A program made the position numbers and the translations under genes. 64,000 nt of DNA from Rhodoplanes sp963712435 (GTDB taxonomy: Bacteria; Pseudomonadota; Alphaproteobacteria; Rhizobiales; Xanthobacteraceae): positions 124,001-188,000 of the forward strand of contig CAVQIB010000022.1 in the NCBI GenBank assembly GCA_963712435.1, given 5' to 3'. This document shows, piece after piece, positions 57,448 through 64,000 of this stretch; positions within the stretch are counted from its first letter, which is position 1; every line of letters starts with the position of its first letter. The notes beneath the pieces are model-generated. The model had not been told where the DNA came from and searched no databases. It saw only the letters and a list, made by a program, of their open reading frames with translations.

Positions 57448-58248
57448 TCACTCTCCGGAAAAGCCGCAGGCGCACAGCAGGTCGCGCATATGCGCGGCGA
57501 CCGGCGCGACGACGCGCACCGGAGCGCGGTTCTTGCCGAGCGGCACGACGATCTCGCGCGCATGCAGATGCAGGCCCGGTCCGCCGAAGCGCGGCGCAGT
57601 CCCGTAGATGTTGTCGCCGATGATCGGCCAGCCCATGGCGGCGCAGTGCACGCGCAGCTGATGCGTCCGCCCGGTCAGCGGCTCAAGCGCGAGCCAGGTC
57701 ACGGCCCTCCCCTGGAGGGGGAGGGTCGGCGCGCGCGCCTCCTCACACGCGACAGCCCGTCCCTCCATTTCACGAGGATGCATGACGCCGCGACCGACTT
57801 CCCCCTCGTCCGCAGCCCCGATCACGCCGCGGCCCATCACCCGCCAACGCGTCACGGACGGCAGGCCGTGCGGATCGGGCTTCATCCACCAGCCGCGCGT
57901 CGCGTCGAGGCGCGCGAGCGGCAGGTCGATCACGCCGGCGGCCGCCTCGGGCCCGCCTTCGACCACCGCCCAGTAGGTTTTCCCCACCTTGCCGTGCTTG
58001 AACAGCAGCCCCAGATGAGCAAGCGCCTTGCGGTGGCGACCGAGCACGAGGCAGCCGGAGGTCTCCTTGTCGAGCCGGTGGGCGAGCGCCGGCGGCCGCG
58101 GGAGGCCGAAACGGAGCGCGTCGAAGAAGTCTTCCAGGCTTGCGCCGCCCTTCGGTCCGCGATGGACCGGCAGCCCGGCCGGCTTGTCCATCACCAGCAT
58201 CAGGCCGTCGCGATAAAGAATGCGCGCTTGCATCTCTTCCGGCGTCAT
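57448..58248 (-). CDS. RluA family pseudouridine synthase with repeat-coded insert
   Basis: 266 residues. The active-site motif AHRLDKETSGCLVLGRH contains the catalytic Asp; LTGRTHQLRVHCAAMGWPII and GDNIYG complete the family. No S4 domain is present. Between PSVTRWRVMG and VTWLALEPLTGRTHQ lies an unusual insert (GAADEGEVGRGVMHPREMEG, then EARAPTLPLQGRA) coded by a palindromic repeat. The target uridine in rRNA or tRNA cannot be assigned. Start ATG 58248; the gene is divergent from ftsY by 27 bases. Confidence 0.88.
   Translation of the reverse strand: MTPEEMQARILYRDGLMLVMDKPAGLPVHRGPKGGASLEDFFDALRFGLPRPPALAHRLDKETSGCLVLGRHRKALAHLGLLFKHGKVGKTYWAVVEGGPEAAAGVIDLPLARLDATRGWWMKPDPHGLPSVTRWRVMGRGVIGAADEGEVGRGVMHPREMEGRAVACEEARAPTLPLQGRAVTWLALEPLTGRTHQLRVHCAAMGWPIIGDNIYGTAPRFGGPGLHLHAREIVVPLGKNRAPVRVVAPVAAHMRDLLCACGFSGE
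57705..57739. repeat. Palindromic repeat inside the RluA-family gene
   Basis: CCCTCCCC (57705-57712) pairs with GGGGAGGG (57718-57725); GGCGCGCGCGCC follows (57728-57739). This is the left half of the element seen whole at 61660-61728; a decayed right half (near CTTCCCCCTCGTC, about 57810-57822) can be traced. The whole insert stays open in the gene frame. Confidence 0.75.
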
Positions 58249-58275
58249 GGCGAAAGCGGTAACACAGGCCCCGAC

Positions 58276-59226
58276 ATGAATGACAGCACCGACGAAAACG
58301 CCCCCAAGCAAAGCTGGTGGCGAAAGCTCACCACCGGCCTCAAGCGCACCTCCGCCTCGCTCGGCGGCGCGATCACCGACCTCGTCACCAAGCGCAAGCT
58401 CGATGGTTCGGTCATCGAGGAGCTCGAGGAGGCGCTGATCCGCGCCGATCTCGGCGTGCAGACGGCCGCGGCCGTGGCGGACAAAGTGGGCGAGGGCCGC
58501 TACAACAAGTCCGTGACGCCCGAGGAGGTCAAAGCAATCCTCGCCGGCGAGATGGAGAAAATCCTCGCGGACGTCGCCAAGCCGCTGGTGATCGATGCGG
58601 CGGCAAAGCCGTTCGTCATTCTGGTCGTCGGCGTCAATGGATCGGGCAAGACGACGACCATCGGCAAGCTCGCCGCGCGGTTCTCGGCGGAGCGCCACAA
58701 GGTGATGCTCGCCGCCGGCGACACCTTCCGCGCCGCCGCCATCGAGCAGATCAAGATCTGGGGGGACCGCACGAAGAGCCCGGTCATCGCGGGCGCGCAG
58801 GGCGCGGACGCGGCGGGGCTCGCCTATGACGCGCTCGCCGCCGCGCGCGCGCAGGGCGCCGACGTGCTGATCGTCGACACCGCCGGGCGCTTGCAGAACA
58901 AGTCGGCGCTGATGGGCGAATTGGAAAAGATCGTGCGCGTGATGCGCAAGCTGGATGCGAGCGCCCCGCATGCGGTGCTGCTCGTGCTCGACGCGACCGT
59001 CGGGCAGAACGCGCTGTCGCAGGTCGAGGAGTTCCTGAAAACCGCCGGCGTGACCGGCCTCGTCATGACCAAGCTGGACGGCACCGCGCGCGGCGGCATT
59101 CTGGTCGCGGTGTCCGCCAGGTTCGGCCTGCCGGTGCATTTCATCGGGGTCGGGGAGGGGGTCGACGATCTCTCCCCGTTCGCGGCGCGAGATTTCGCCC
59201 GGGCGGTGGCGGGGCTGGAGGGGTAG
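58276..59226 (+). CDS. ftsY: Signal recognition particle receptor FtsY
   Basis: 316-residue SRP receptor GTPase docking ribosomes at the membrane. The acidic A domain is very short (MNDSTDENAPKQSWWRKLTT); the N domain (EELEEALIRADLGVQTAAAV) and G domain follow: GVNGSGKTTTIGKLAARF, AAGDTFRAAAIEQIK, DTAGRLQNK, TKLDGTARGGILVAV, GVGEGVDDLSPF. Short-A-domain FtsY proteins are normal in alphaproteobacteria. Confidence 0.95.
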   Translation: MNDSTDENAPKQSWWRKLTTGLKRTSASLGGAITDLVTKRKLDGSVIEELEEALIRADLGVQTAAAVADKVGEGRYNKSVTPEEVKAILAGEMEKILADVAKPLVIDAAAKPFVILVVGVNGSGKTTTIGKLAARFSAERHKVMLAAGDTFRAAAIEQIKIWGDRTKSPVIAGAQGADAAGLAYDALAAARAQGADVLIVDTAGRLQNKSALMGELEKIVRVMRKLDASAPHAVLLVLDATVGQNALSQVEEFLKTAGVTGLVMTKLDGTARGGILVAVSARFGLPVHFIGVGEGVDDLSPFAARDFARAVAGLEG

Positions 59227-59240
59227 CCCGTCTTCCTGCC

Positions 59241-59378
59241 CCGTCCTGAGCCCGGGCGTCTCGAAGGCCTTATCCTGAGTAGCGGCCGATGGCCGCGTCT
59301 CGAAGGATGCTCGCAAGCCTGCCGGCGATCATGGTTCGAGACGCGCAGCGACGCTGCACTCCTCACCATGAGGGTGAA
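59241..59378. repeat. Dispersed repeat with inverted TCTCGAA/TTCGAGA segments
   Basis: Between convergent ftsY and gcvH. It contains GCGTCTCGAAGG twice (59257 and 59296 regions), GGTTCGAGACGCGCAGC, CTCACCATGAGGGTGA and TATCCTGAG. This is a different repeat family from the CCTCCCC elements and is typical of Bradyrhizobiaceae intergenic regions. It may terminate both convergent transcripts. Confidence 0.65.
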
Positions 59379-59385
59379 CGCTACG

Positions 59386-59748
59386 TCAGTCCAGAATCGC
59401 CTGGTAGCCCGCCTCGTCGAGCAGCGCGTCGAATTCGCTCTTGTCCGCGATCTTGACCCGGAACAGCCAGCCGTCGCCGGTCGGATCGCTGTTCACGAGG
59501 CCCGGCTCGGTCGTCACCTTGTCGTTGACCGCGACCACCTCGCCCGTCACCGGCGCGTAGACGTCGGACGCCGCCTTCACCGATTCGACGACCGCGGCCG
59601 GCGCGCCCTGCTCGAACGTCGCGCCGACGCTCGGCAGTTCGACGAAGACGAGATCGCCGAGCTTGTCCTGGGCATAGGGCGTGATCCCGATGGTCGCGAG
59701 ATCGCCCTCGAGCCGCAACCATTCGTGGTCCTTGGTGTATTTCAGCAT
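59386..59748 (-). CDS. gcvH: Glycine cleavage system H protein
   Basis: 120-residue lipoyl carrier. KYTKDHEWLRLEGDLATIG and GDLVFVELPSVGATFEQG are standard; the lipoylated Lys lies in AVVESVKAASDVYAPVTGEV. It follows gcvT by 20 bases on the same strand. No gcvP follows within the window. Confidence 0.95.
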   Translation of the reverse strand: MLKYTKDHEWLRLEGDLATIGITPYAQDKLGDLVFVELPSVGATFEQGAPAAVVESVKAASDVYAPVTGEVVAVNDKVTTEPGLVNSDPTGDGWLFRVKIADKSEFDALLDEAGYQAILD

Positions 59749-59768
59749 CGCCCAGCTCCTTCAGTCCT

Positions 59769-60918
59769 CTACCGCTTGAACTGCGCGGGCACGAAAGGCA
59801 GCGCCACGACGCGCACCGGCAGGCGCTTCCCGCGCACATCGGCGAACAGCGTCGTTCCGGGCTGCGCCAGCGCCGGCTCGACATAGCCCATCGCCACCGG
59901 CGCGCCGATGCTCACGCCGAAGCCGCCCGACGTGACGGTTCCGATCGGCTCGCCCCCATCCTCGGCGCGGTACAGTATGGCCCCGCCGCGCACCGGCGCG
60001 CGGCCGTCCGGCTTCAGCCCGACCCGGCGCCGTCGCGCGCCTTCGGCCAATTGCTTCAGGATGGTCTCGCTGCCGGGAAAGCCGCCGGCGCGCGCGCCGC
60101 CCGCGCGGCGAACCCCGCCAATGCTCCATACGAGCGCGGCTTCGACCGGCGTCGTGATGACGTCGAGGTCGGCGCCGTAGAGGCACAGGCCGGCCTCGAG
60201 CCGCAAGCTGTCGCGCGCGCCGAGGCCGATCGGCTTGACCGTCGGGTTCTGCAGGAGCGCTCCGCAGAACGCCTCGGCCTTCTCGGCGGGAAGGCTGATC
60301 TCGAATCCGTCCTCGCCGGTATAGCCGGAGCGCGAGACGAGGCAGCGCTCGCCCATCAGGGCGAGCGGTCGCGCATCCATGAACCGCATCGCGCGCAGCT
60401 CGGGCGCAAAGGACGCGAGCACGTCCACCGCCTGCGGACCCTGGAGCGCCACGAGCGCGCGCTCGCGCAGCGGCTCGACCTCGCAGCTTGCCGCAAGATG
60501 CGTACGCAGATGCTCTTCATCGGCCTCCTTGCGGGAGGCGTTGACGACAAGAAAGAGGTGGTCGCCTTGGTTCGAGACCATCAGGTCATCGAGAACGCCG
60601 CCGCCCGCATTGGTGAACAGCGCATAGCGCTGCCGTCCTTGCGGCAGTCCGACGAATGTCCGCCGGCACGAGCGTCTCGAGCGCGGTCGCGGCGTCTTCG
60701 ATTCGTCCCGAGCGCGGGCGCAGCGCGATCTGCCCCATATGCGAGACGTCGAACAGGCCGGCCGCGGCGCGGGTATGCTCATGCTCCTTGATGATGCCGG
60801 TCGGGTATTGCACCGGCATGTCGTAGCCGGCGAACGGCACCATGCGCGCGCCGAGCCGCACATGCAGCGCGTGCAACGGCGTGCGCCTCAGCGGGGTTGC
60901 CGGGTCCGTCTGCGCCAT
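59769..60918 (-). CDS. gcvT: Glycine cleavage system aminomethyltransferase (frameshifted)
   Basis: T protein, 382 residues after repair, releasing ammonia and transferring the aminomethyl carbon to tetrahydrofolate. Start MAQTDPATPLRRTPLHALHV at 60918; GARMVPFAGYDMPVQYPTGI and LFDVSHMGQIAL follow. An extra A at 60655-60656 (TT on the coding strand) breaks the frame in TLVPADIVGLPQGRQRYALF. The second part has LVSRSGYTGEDGFEISLPAE and GLGARDSLRLEAGLCLYG, both diagnostic. Confidence 0.92.
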
Positions 60919-60956
60919 CGCTCCCTACGTGACACCGCGGGGCGATGCATGCGCCC

Positions 60957-61400
60957 TCAGAAATGACCGAAGTCGTAATCTTCGCACGACAGGCCGAACT
61001 GGTCGAGCGCGTCTTCCAGATGGTCGGGCAGCATCGGCTTGGAGAGCAGGTAGGAGGCGGTGCGCTTGTTGTGGGCGCGGGCGGCCTCCGCGCGCAGATC
61101 GTCCCATTCCTCGATGGTCGCGTCGCCGCGGCCGAGCCAGGTCAGCGCGACGAGATCGACCTGTTCGTCCTGATTGAGCGAGCCGATGAAGGCCTTCAGC
61201 TCGCGATAGGTCGGATCGTCATGGTGGGCGGCCAGCGCGGACCAGGACTTGTCGTCGGTCTCCGCATCGTCGCCAGGCGCGTTGTCCTGGACGTCGAACT
61301 CGCGCGCCTTGAGGATGACGTAGCAGACCTTTTCCGGGGATATGGTCAAAGTCGGCGCGGTCATTATGGCGGCGTCCTCGACCCGCTCGTGAATGTTCAT
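60957..61400 (-). CDS. DUF3775 family protein
   Basis: 147-residue acidic cytoplasmic protein. ISPEKVCYVILKAREFDVQD at the start, ELKAFIGSLNQDEQVDLVAL in the middle and RTASYLLSKPMLPDHLEDAL near the end match DUF3775; it ends GLSCEDYDFGHF. Start ATG 61400; Met13 is possible. A FixK/FNR-type box lies about 93 bases upstream. Function unknown. Confidence 0.83.
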   Translation of the reverse strand: MNIHERVEDAAIMTAPTLTISPEKVCYVILKAREFDVQDNAPGDDAETDDKSWSALAAHHDDPTYRELKAFIGSLNQDEQVDLVALTWLGRGDATIEEWDDLRAEAARAHNKRTASYLLSKPMLPDHLEDALDQFGLSCEDYDFGHF

Positions 61401-61486
61401 GCCGTACAGGCTCCCGCCCCAATGCCGTCGCGCAGACTGTTGCTCAAATCACGATGAAAAGCGTAGAGGGCGTTTCACGCCCTGCT

Positions 61487-61500
61487 TTGATTTGCGTCAA
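61487..61500 (-). promoter_or_regulatory. FixK/FNR-type box
   Basis: TTGATTTGCGTCAA (TTGACGCAAATCAA on the minus strand) keeps both TTGA and TCAA half-sites at standard spacing. It is centred about 93 bases before the DUF3775 start codon, a position compatible with activation under low oxygen. Confidence 0.55.
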
Positions 61501-61659
61501 CGTTTGTCTGATGTTCACCGCAAGGCAGGCATTCCGGCCCGCGGGCGGGGCGGGAACACGCAATCGCGGATGCCGTCGATGCGCTCTCGCGCGCATGCGT
61601 CGGGGGCGGCGCGCAGAGCTGCCGAGTGGCGCGAGCTCACTCGGATGGAATCAAAACAA

Positions 61660-61728
61660 CTCCCCGGAAGGGGAAGGTCGGCGCGTTAGCGGCGGGAGGG
61701 GTCCCCGTCCCTCCCCCTTAGGGGAGGG
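61660..61728. repeat. Intergenic palindromic repeat (CCTCCCC type)
   Basis: CTCCCC-gga-aGGGGAAGG, GTCGGCGCGTTAGCGGCG, GGGAGGGGTC and CCTCCCCCTTAGGGGAGG form the same order of stems as the elements inside hrpB and, in part, the RluA-family gene. It lies just beyond the end of the L,D-transpeptidase gene. Confidence 0.75.
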
Positions 61729-61743
61729 TGAAGGAGCACGTCC

Positions 61744-62826
61744 TCAGCGGATGACCTGCGAGCTCGAAGGGATCTCGGCGTTGCCCGGTCCCGGTCCCGG
61801 GGGCTGACCATGGTTCGGCTTGCCCGCCAGCACCACGACCCGCGTGCCGACAGTCACCCGGCGAAAGAGATCCTCGATGTCGCCATTGGTCAGACGGATG
61901 CAGCCCGACGAGACGAAGGTCCCGATCGTCGAGGGCTGGTTGGTGCCGTGGACGCGATAGACCGACTTGCCGAGATAGAGCGCACGCGCGCCGAGCGGAT
62001 TGCTCTCCCCGCCCGCCATGAAGCGCGGCAGATAGGGCTGGCGGTCGATCATTTCCTTGGGCGGATGCCAGTCCGGCCATTCCGCCATTTTGCTGATGCG
62101 TTCGACCCCGGACCAGGTGAAGCCCTCGCGTCCGACGCCGATGCCGTAGCGCATCGCCTTGCCGTCGCCGAGGACGAGATAAAGGAAGGTGTTGGGCGTA
62201 TCGACGATGATGGTTCCGGCCGGCTCGGGCGTCGGATAGGTGACGACCTGCCGCTGCAGATGGGGCGACAGGTCCTTCGGCTTGCCTTCTTCCGGACGGT
62301 AATCCGACGGCAGGGACGCGTAGGCGTTGCCGCCGGGCGCCGCGCGGCGCACGCCGGTCGCGCCCGTCGGCCCGTCGGCAGGCGAAGTGCGGCCAGCCGC
62401 ACCGGGCGGAGCATAGGGAGGACTTGCCCGTCCGCCGGAGATGTCTCCGGGCGGCCGGACCGGCTGTTCCCAACCGGGATTGGAGCCGGTGGCGTAGGGG
62501 CGCGGACCGGCCGGGCCGCGCTCGGCCGGCGGATACGCGTATGAATCGCGCGGCGGCGCGGGGGGAACGGCGGGCTGCGCATAGGTCCCCGGCGGCGGCA
62601 GCGGCGCCACCTCATAGGGCGCAGCGCCGAGCGTGCGCGGGGAAGCGCCCGGCGGCGGCACGACGATTTCGGGCGGCCCGAGGTCGTCGTCGTCATCGTC
62701 GGGCGGCGCGCCGCGATACGGGCCGGGCGCGGAATAGGGGCCGGGCGGCGGGTAATACTGCGCTGACGCCTCAGCCGCAAATCCAGCAAGCCCGAGCGCC
62801 AGGACGATCAGATACTTTTTTTGCAA
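61744..62826 (-). CDS. L,D-transpeptidase (YkuD domain) with Pro-rich region
   Basis: 360-residue exported enzyme cross-linking peptidoglycan. N-terminal signal (YLIVLALGLAGFAAEASA) is followed by a 150-residue Pro/Gly/Ala-rich segment (YYPPPGPYSAPGPYRG, a poly-Asp DDDDDD), then the YkuD domain: IIVDTPNTFLYLVLGDGKAM, RVHGTNQPSTIGTFVSSGCI with catalytic Cys, and RLTNGDIEDLF. The TTG at 62826 was chosen because GGAGGGG lies eight bases before it and it gives a complete signal peptide; a nearby ATG at 62834 leads into a short dead-end frame through a run of seven A. Confidence 0.87.
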   Translation of the reverse strand: MQKKYLIVLALGLAGFAAEASAQYYPPPGPYSAPGPYRGAPPDDDDDDLGPPEIVVPPPGASPRTLGAAPYEVAPLPPPGTYAQPAVPPAPPRDSYAYPPAERGPAGPRPYATGSNPGWEQPVRPPGDISGGRASPPYAPPGAAGRTSPADGPTGATGVRRAAPGGNAYASLPSDYRPEEGKPKDLSPHLQRQVVTYPTPEPAGTIIVDTPNTFLYLVLGDGKAMRYGIGVGREGFTWSGVERISKMAEWPDWHPPKEMIDRQPYLPRFMAGGESNPLGARALYLGKSVYRVHGTNQPSTIGTFVSSGCIRLTNGDIEDLFRRVTVGTRVVVLAGKPNHGQPPGPGPGNAEIPSSSQVIR

Positions 62827-63009
62827 GTAGCCATCCCCTCCGAAACTTGCGTCCGATCTTGCCGGCCATGTGGGAAGAAGATAGGGCAGGAACAAGGCGG
62901 AATCGCGCTCGCGACAGCGCCTGCGCCGCTGTCCAAGCGCTCCCGATAATGCCCTGAGAGGATTAAGAGAACGGTAACGAAACCGGAGCGTTAAGCATTG
63001 TGCGTCCGC

Positions 63010-63636
63010 TCAGCCGGCGGGCTTCGAATCGCTCGCCGGCGGGTCCGGTTCGCTCGCGGGATCGATCTTTTTCTCCGGCGCGGCGGGAACGGCGTAGCGC
63101 GCCATCAGCGGGTATTGCAGGGCCGCGAACGCAAAGGTGAGCGGGACGAAGCCGAAAAGCTTGAAGTTCACCCAGAAATCCGTGCTCTGCGTGCGCCAGA
63201 TCAACTCGTTCAGCGCCGCGAGCCCGAAGAAGAACGCCGACCAGCGCGCCCCGAGCTTGCGCCAGCCTTCCTTGGTGAGATCGAACATCGAATCGAACAC
63301 GAGCGCGAGCAGCGGCTTGTCGAAGACGAACCCGATCGCGAGCACCGTCCCGAACAGCGCGTAGATGATGGTCGGCTTGAGCTTGATGAAAGTCTCGTCT
63401 TGCAGGACGAGGGTCAGGCCGCCGAAAACGAGCACAATGAAGGCCGAGACGACCGGCATAATCGGCCAGCGCCGCGTGCGCGCGAAGGTGATGAACAGCG
63501 CAGCGACGACCGCGACCATGAAGGCGGCGGTCGCCGTGAAAATCCCGAATTTGCCGTATGCCGCAAAGAACAGCACCAGCGGCCCGACGTCGAGCAGGAG
63601 TTTCATGGCCGGACTGAGCGGCCGCGACGACGCCAT
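63010..63636 (-). CDS. yciB: Inner membrane-spanning protein YciB (septation protein A family)
   Basis: 208 residues with five or six membrane segments. LLLDVGPLVLFFAAYGKFGI, GGLTLVLQDETFIKLKPTII, NELIWRTQSTDFWVNFKLFG are characteristic of YciB/IspZ. The tail (EKKIDPASEPDPPASDSK) is polar. In many alphaproteobacteria the gene follows ftsY; here gcvTH, DUF3775 and the transpeptidase gene intervene. It is involved in envelope integrity and cell division in other bacteria. Confidence 0.92.
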   Translation of the reverse strand: MASSRPLSPAMKLLLDVGPLVLFFAAYGKFGIFTATAAFMVAVVAALFITFARTRRWPIMPVVSAFIVLVFGGLTLVLQDETFIKLKPTIIYALFGTVLAIGFVFDKPLLALVFDSMFDLTKEGWRKLGARWSAFFFGLAALNELIWRTQSTDFWVNFKLFGFVPLTFAFAALQYPLMARYAVPAAPEKKIDPASEPDPPASDSKPAG

Positions 63637-63790
63637 GGCATCCCGTCTTTCTCTTAGCGGGGCTCAGGGGCCCAACTGCTTGCTCCAGAACGGCACCTGC
63701 GCGGTTGCCCCGGAAGGGACAAGTCTGCCGGCCGCAAGGACGTATCACCGGCGCAATGCGGCAGCAATTCGCGGGTCGGCCGCGGGGGTG

Positions 63791-63806
63791 GTGACATATT
63801 AGTCAC
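63791..63806. promoter_or_regulatory. Inverted repeat GTGAC-N6-GTCAC
   Basis: GTGACatattaGTCAC is a perfect 5-bp inverted repeat in an AT-rich patch between yciB and the last gene, about 95 bases upstream of the latter. Candidate regulator site; half-site TGAC does not identify a known family. The rest of 63637-63900 shows nothing else. Confidence 0.35.
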
Positions 63807-63900
63807 ATGGATGTGTTTACCCGAAAGTAATGTTGCGCTATGGCATTGAACCTGCCCTGGAAAAGCCTCAAGCTGGGCAGAATAGCGACAGGGGGCGATC

Positions 63901-64000
63901 ATGGCTGATTTCCGGATCAAGGATTTCCTCGACCGCCTGAACGACCTCGGCCTGATGCTGTCAGCGACGCGTCTGGCCGACGGCTCCATCCGTTTAAACC
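63901..64000 (+). CDS. Unrecognised protein, N-terminus (partial)
   Basis: ATG 63901 is preceded by AGGGGGCG and opens a frame to the window end: MADFRIKDFLDRLNDLGLML, then SATRLADGSIRLN. The gene continues outside. The start is soluble and amphipathic; no family is recognised from 33 residues. Confidence 0.5.
   Translation, partial: MADFRIKDFLDRLNDLGLMLSATRLADGSIRLN

Larger units (their letters stand above)
61401..61743. other. Intergenic region with hairpin, FixK box and palindromic repeat
   Basis: 343 bases without a supported gene. From left: hairpin AGGGCG-tttca-CGCCCT (61467-61483), a FixK/FNR-type box (61487-61500), and a CCTCCCC-type repeat at 61660-61728. The middle part (61505-61655) shows nothing recognisable. 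Confidence 0.6.

Overview
The window reads as a piece of chromosome from a high-GC alphaproteobacterium of the order Hyphomicrobiales (Bradyrhizobium/Xanthobacteraceae-like). The grounds are the gene families present (NicO with DUF1007, paired DUF465 genes, DUF3775, a dapF-mtaB-ftsY block), Zur-, Mur- and FixK-type operator sequences, and several families of palindromic GC-rich repeats typical of this order. No tRNA, rRNA, IS element, phage gene or CRISPR array was seen.

Layout. 0-2.2 kb: edge of a nitrile-hydratase-alpha-like gene, then a Zur-boxed zinc ABC uptake unit with a small His-rich membrane protein. 2.3-7.3 kb: copA, divergent from a GNAT/C39-peptidase fusion overlapping an RLAN/RimK-type ATP-grasp ligase gene. 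7.4-11.1 kb: FAD monooxygenase, NicO/DUF1007 nickel-cobalt pair, DUF5652. 11.1-23.8 kb: housekeeping genes polA, hrpB, DoxX, prpE, two DUF465 genes, purEK, rpsU and a TPR lipoprotein. 23.8-48.4 kb: a catabolic and uptake island. 48.4-52.3 kb: sitABCD manganese/iron uptake with two Mur-type boxes. 52.3-64 kb: CNNM/CBS protein, secreted GyrI-like protein, dapF, mtaB, MaoC, RluA-type synthase, ftsY, gcvHT, DUF3775, L,D-transpeptidase, yciB and a gene cut by the right edge.

The island is the most cohesive unit. An IclR regulator faces an operon coding for a class III aminotransferase, an ATP-dependent hydantoinase/oxoprolinase pair, an SDR, an aldehyde dehydrogenase, a three-subunit molybdenum hydroxylase and a complete Liv-type ABC importer. 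A convergent operon codes for a second Liv importer (with a permease-ATPase fusion), a catalytically atypical SDR and a bicupin, and is divergent from an XRE-cupin regulator with a clear operator. Together they fit import, hydroxylation, ring opening, transamination and oxidation of a cyclic nitrogen compound; the substrate is unknown.

Two window-wide features matter for anyone using this annotation. First, at least 13 single-base insertions (plus two further frame changes in polA and DUF1007) break genes that should be intact, including purE, hrpB, gcvT and mtaB; this looks like an indel-rich assembly rather than gene decay, and the coordinates given span the whole repaired gene. Second, palindromic repeats of the kind normally intergenic lie inside the coding regions of polA, hrpB and the RluA-family gene, where they are translated.
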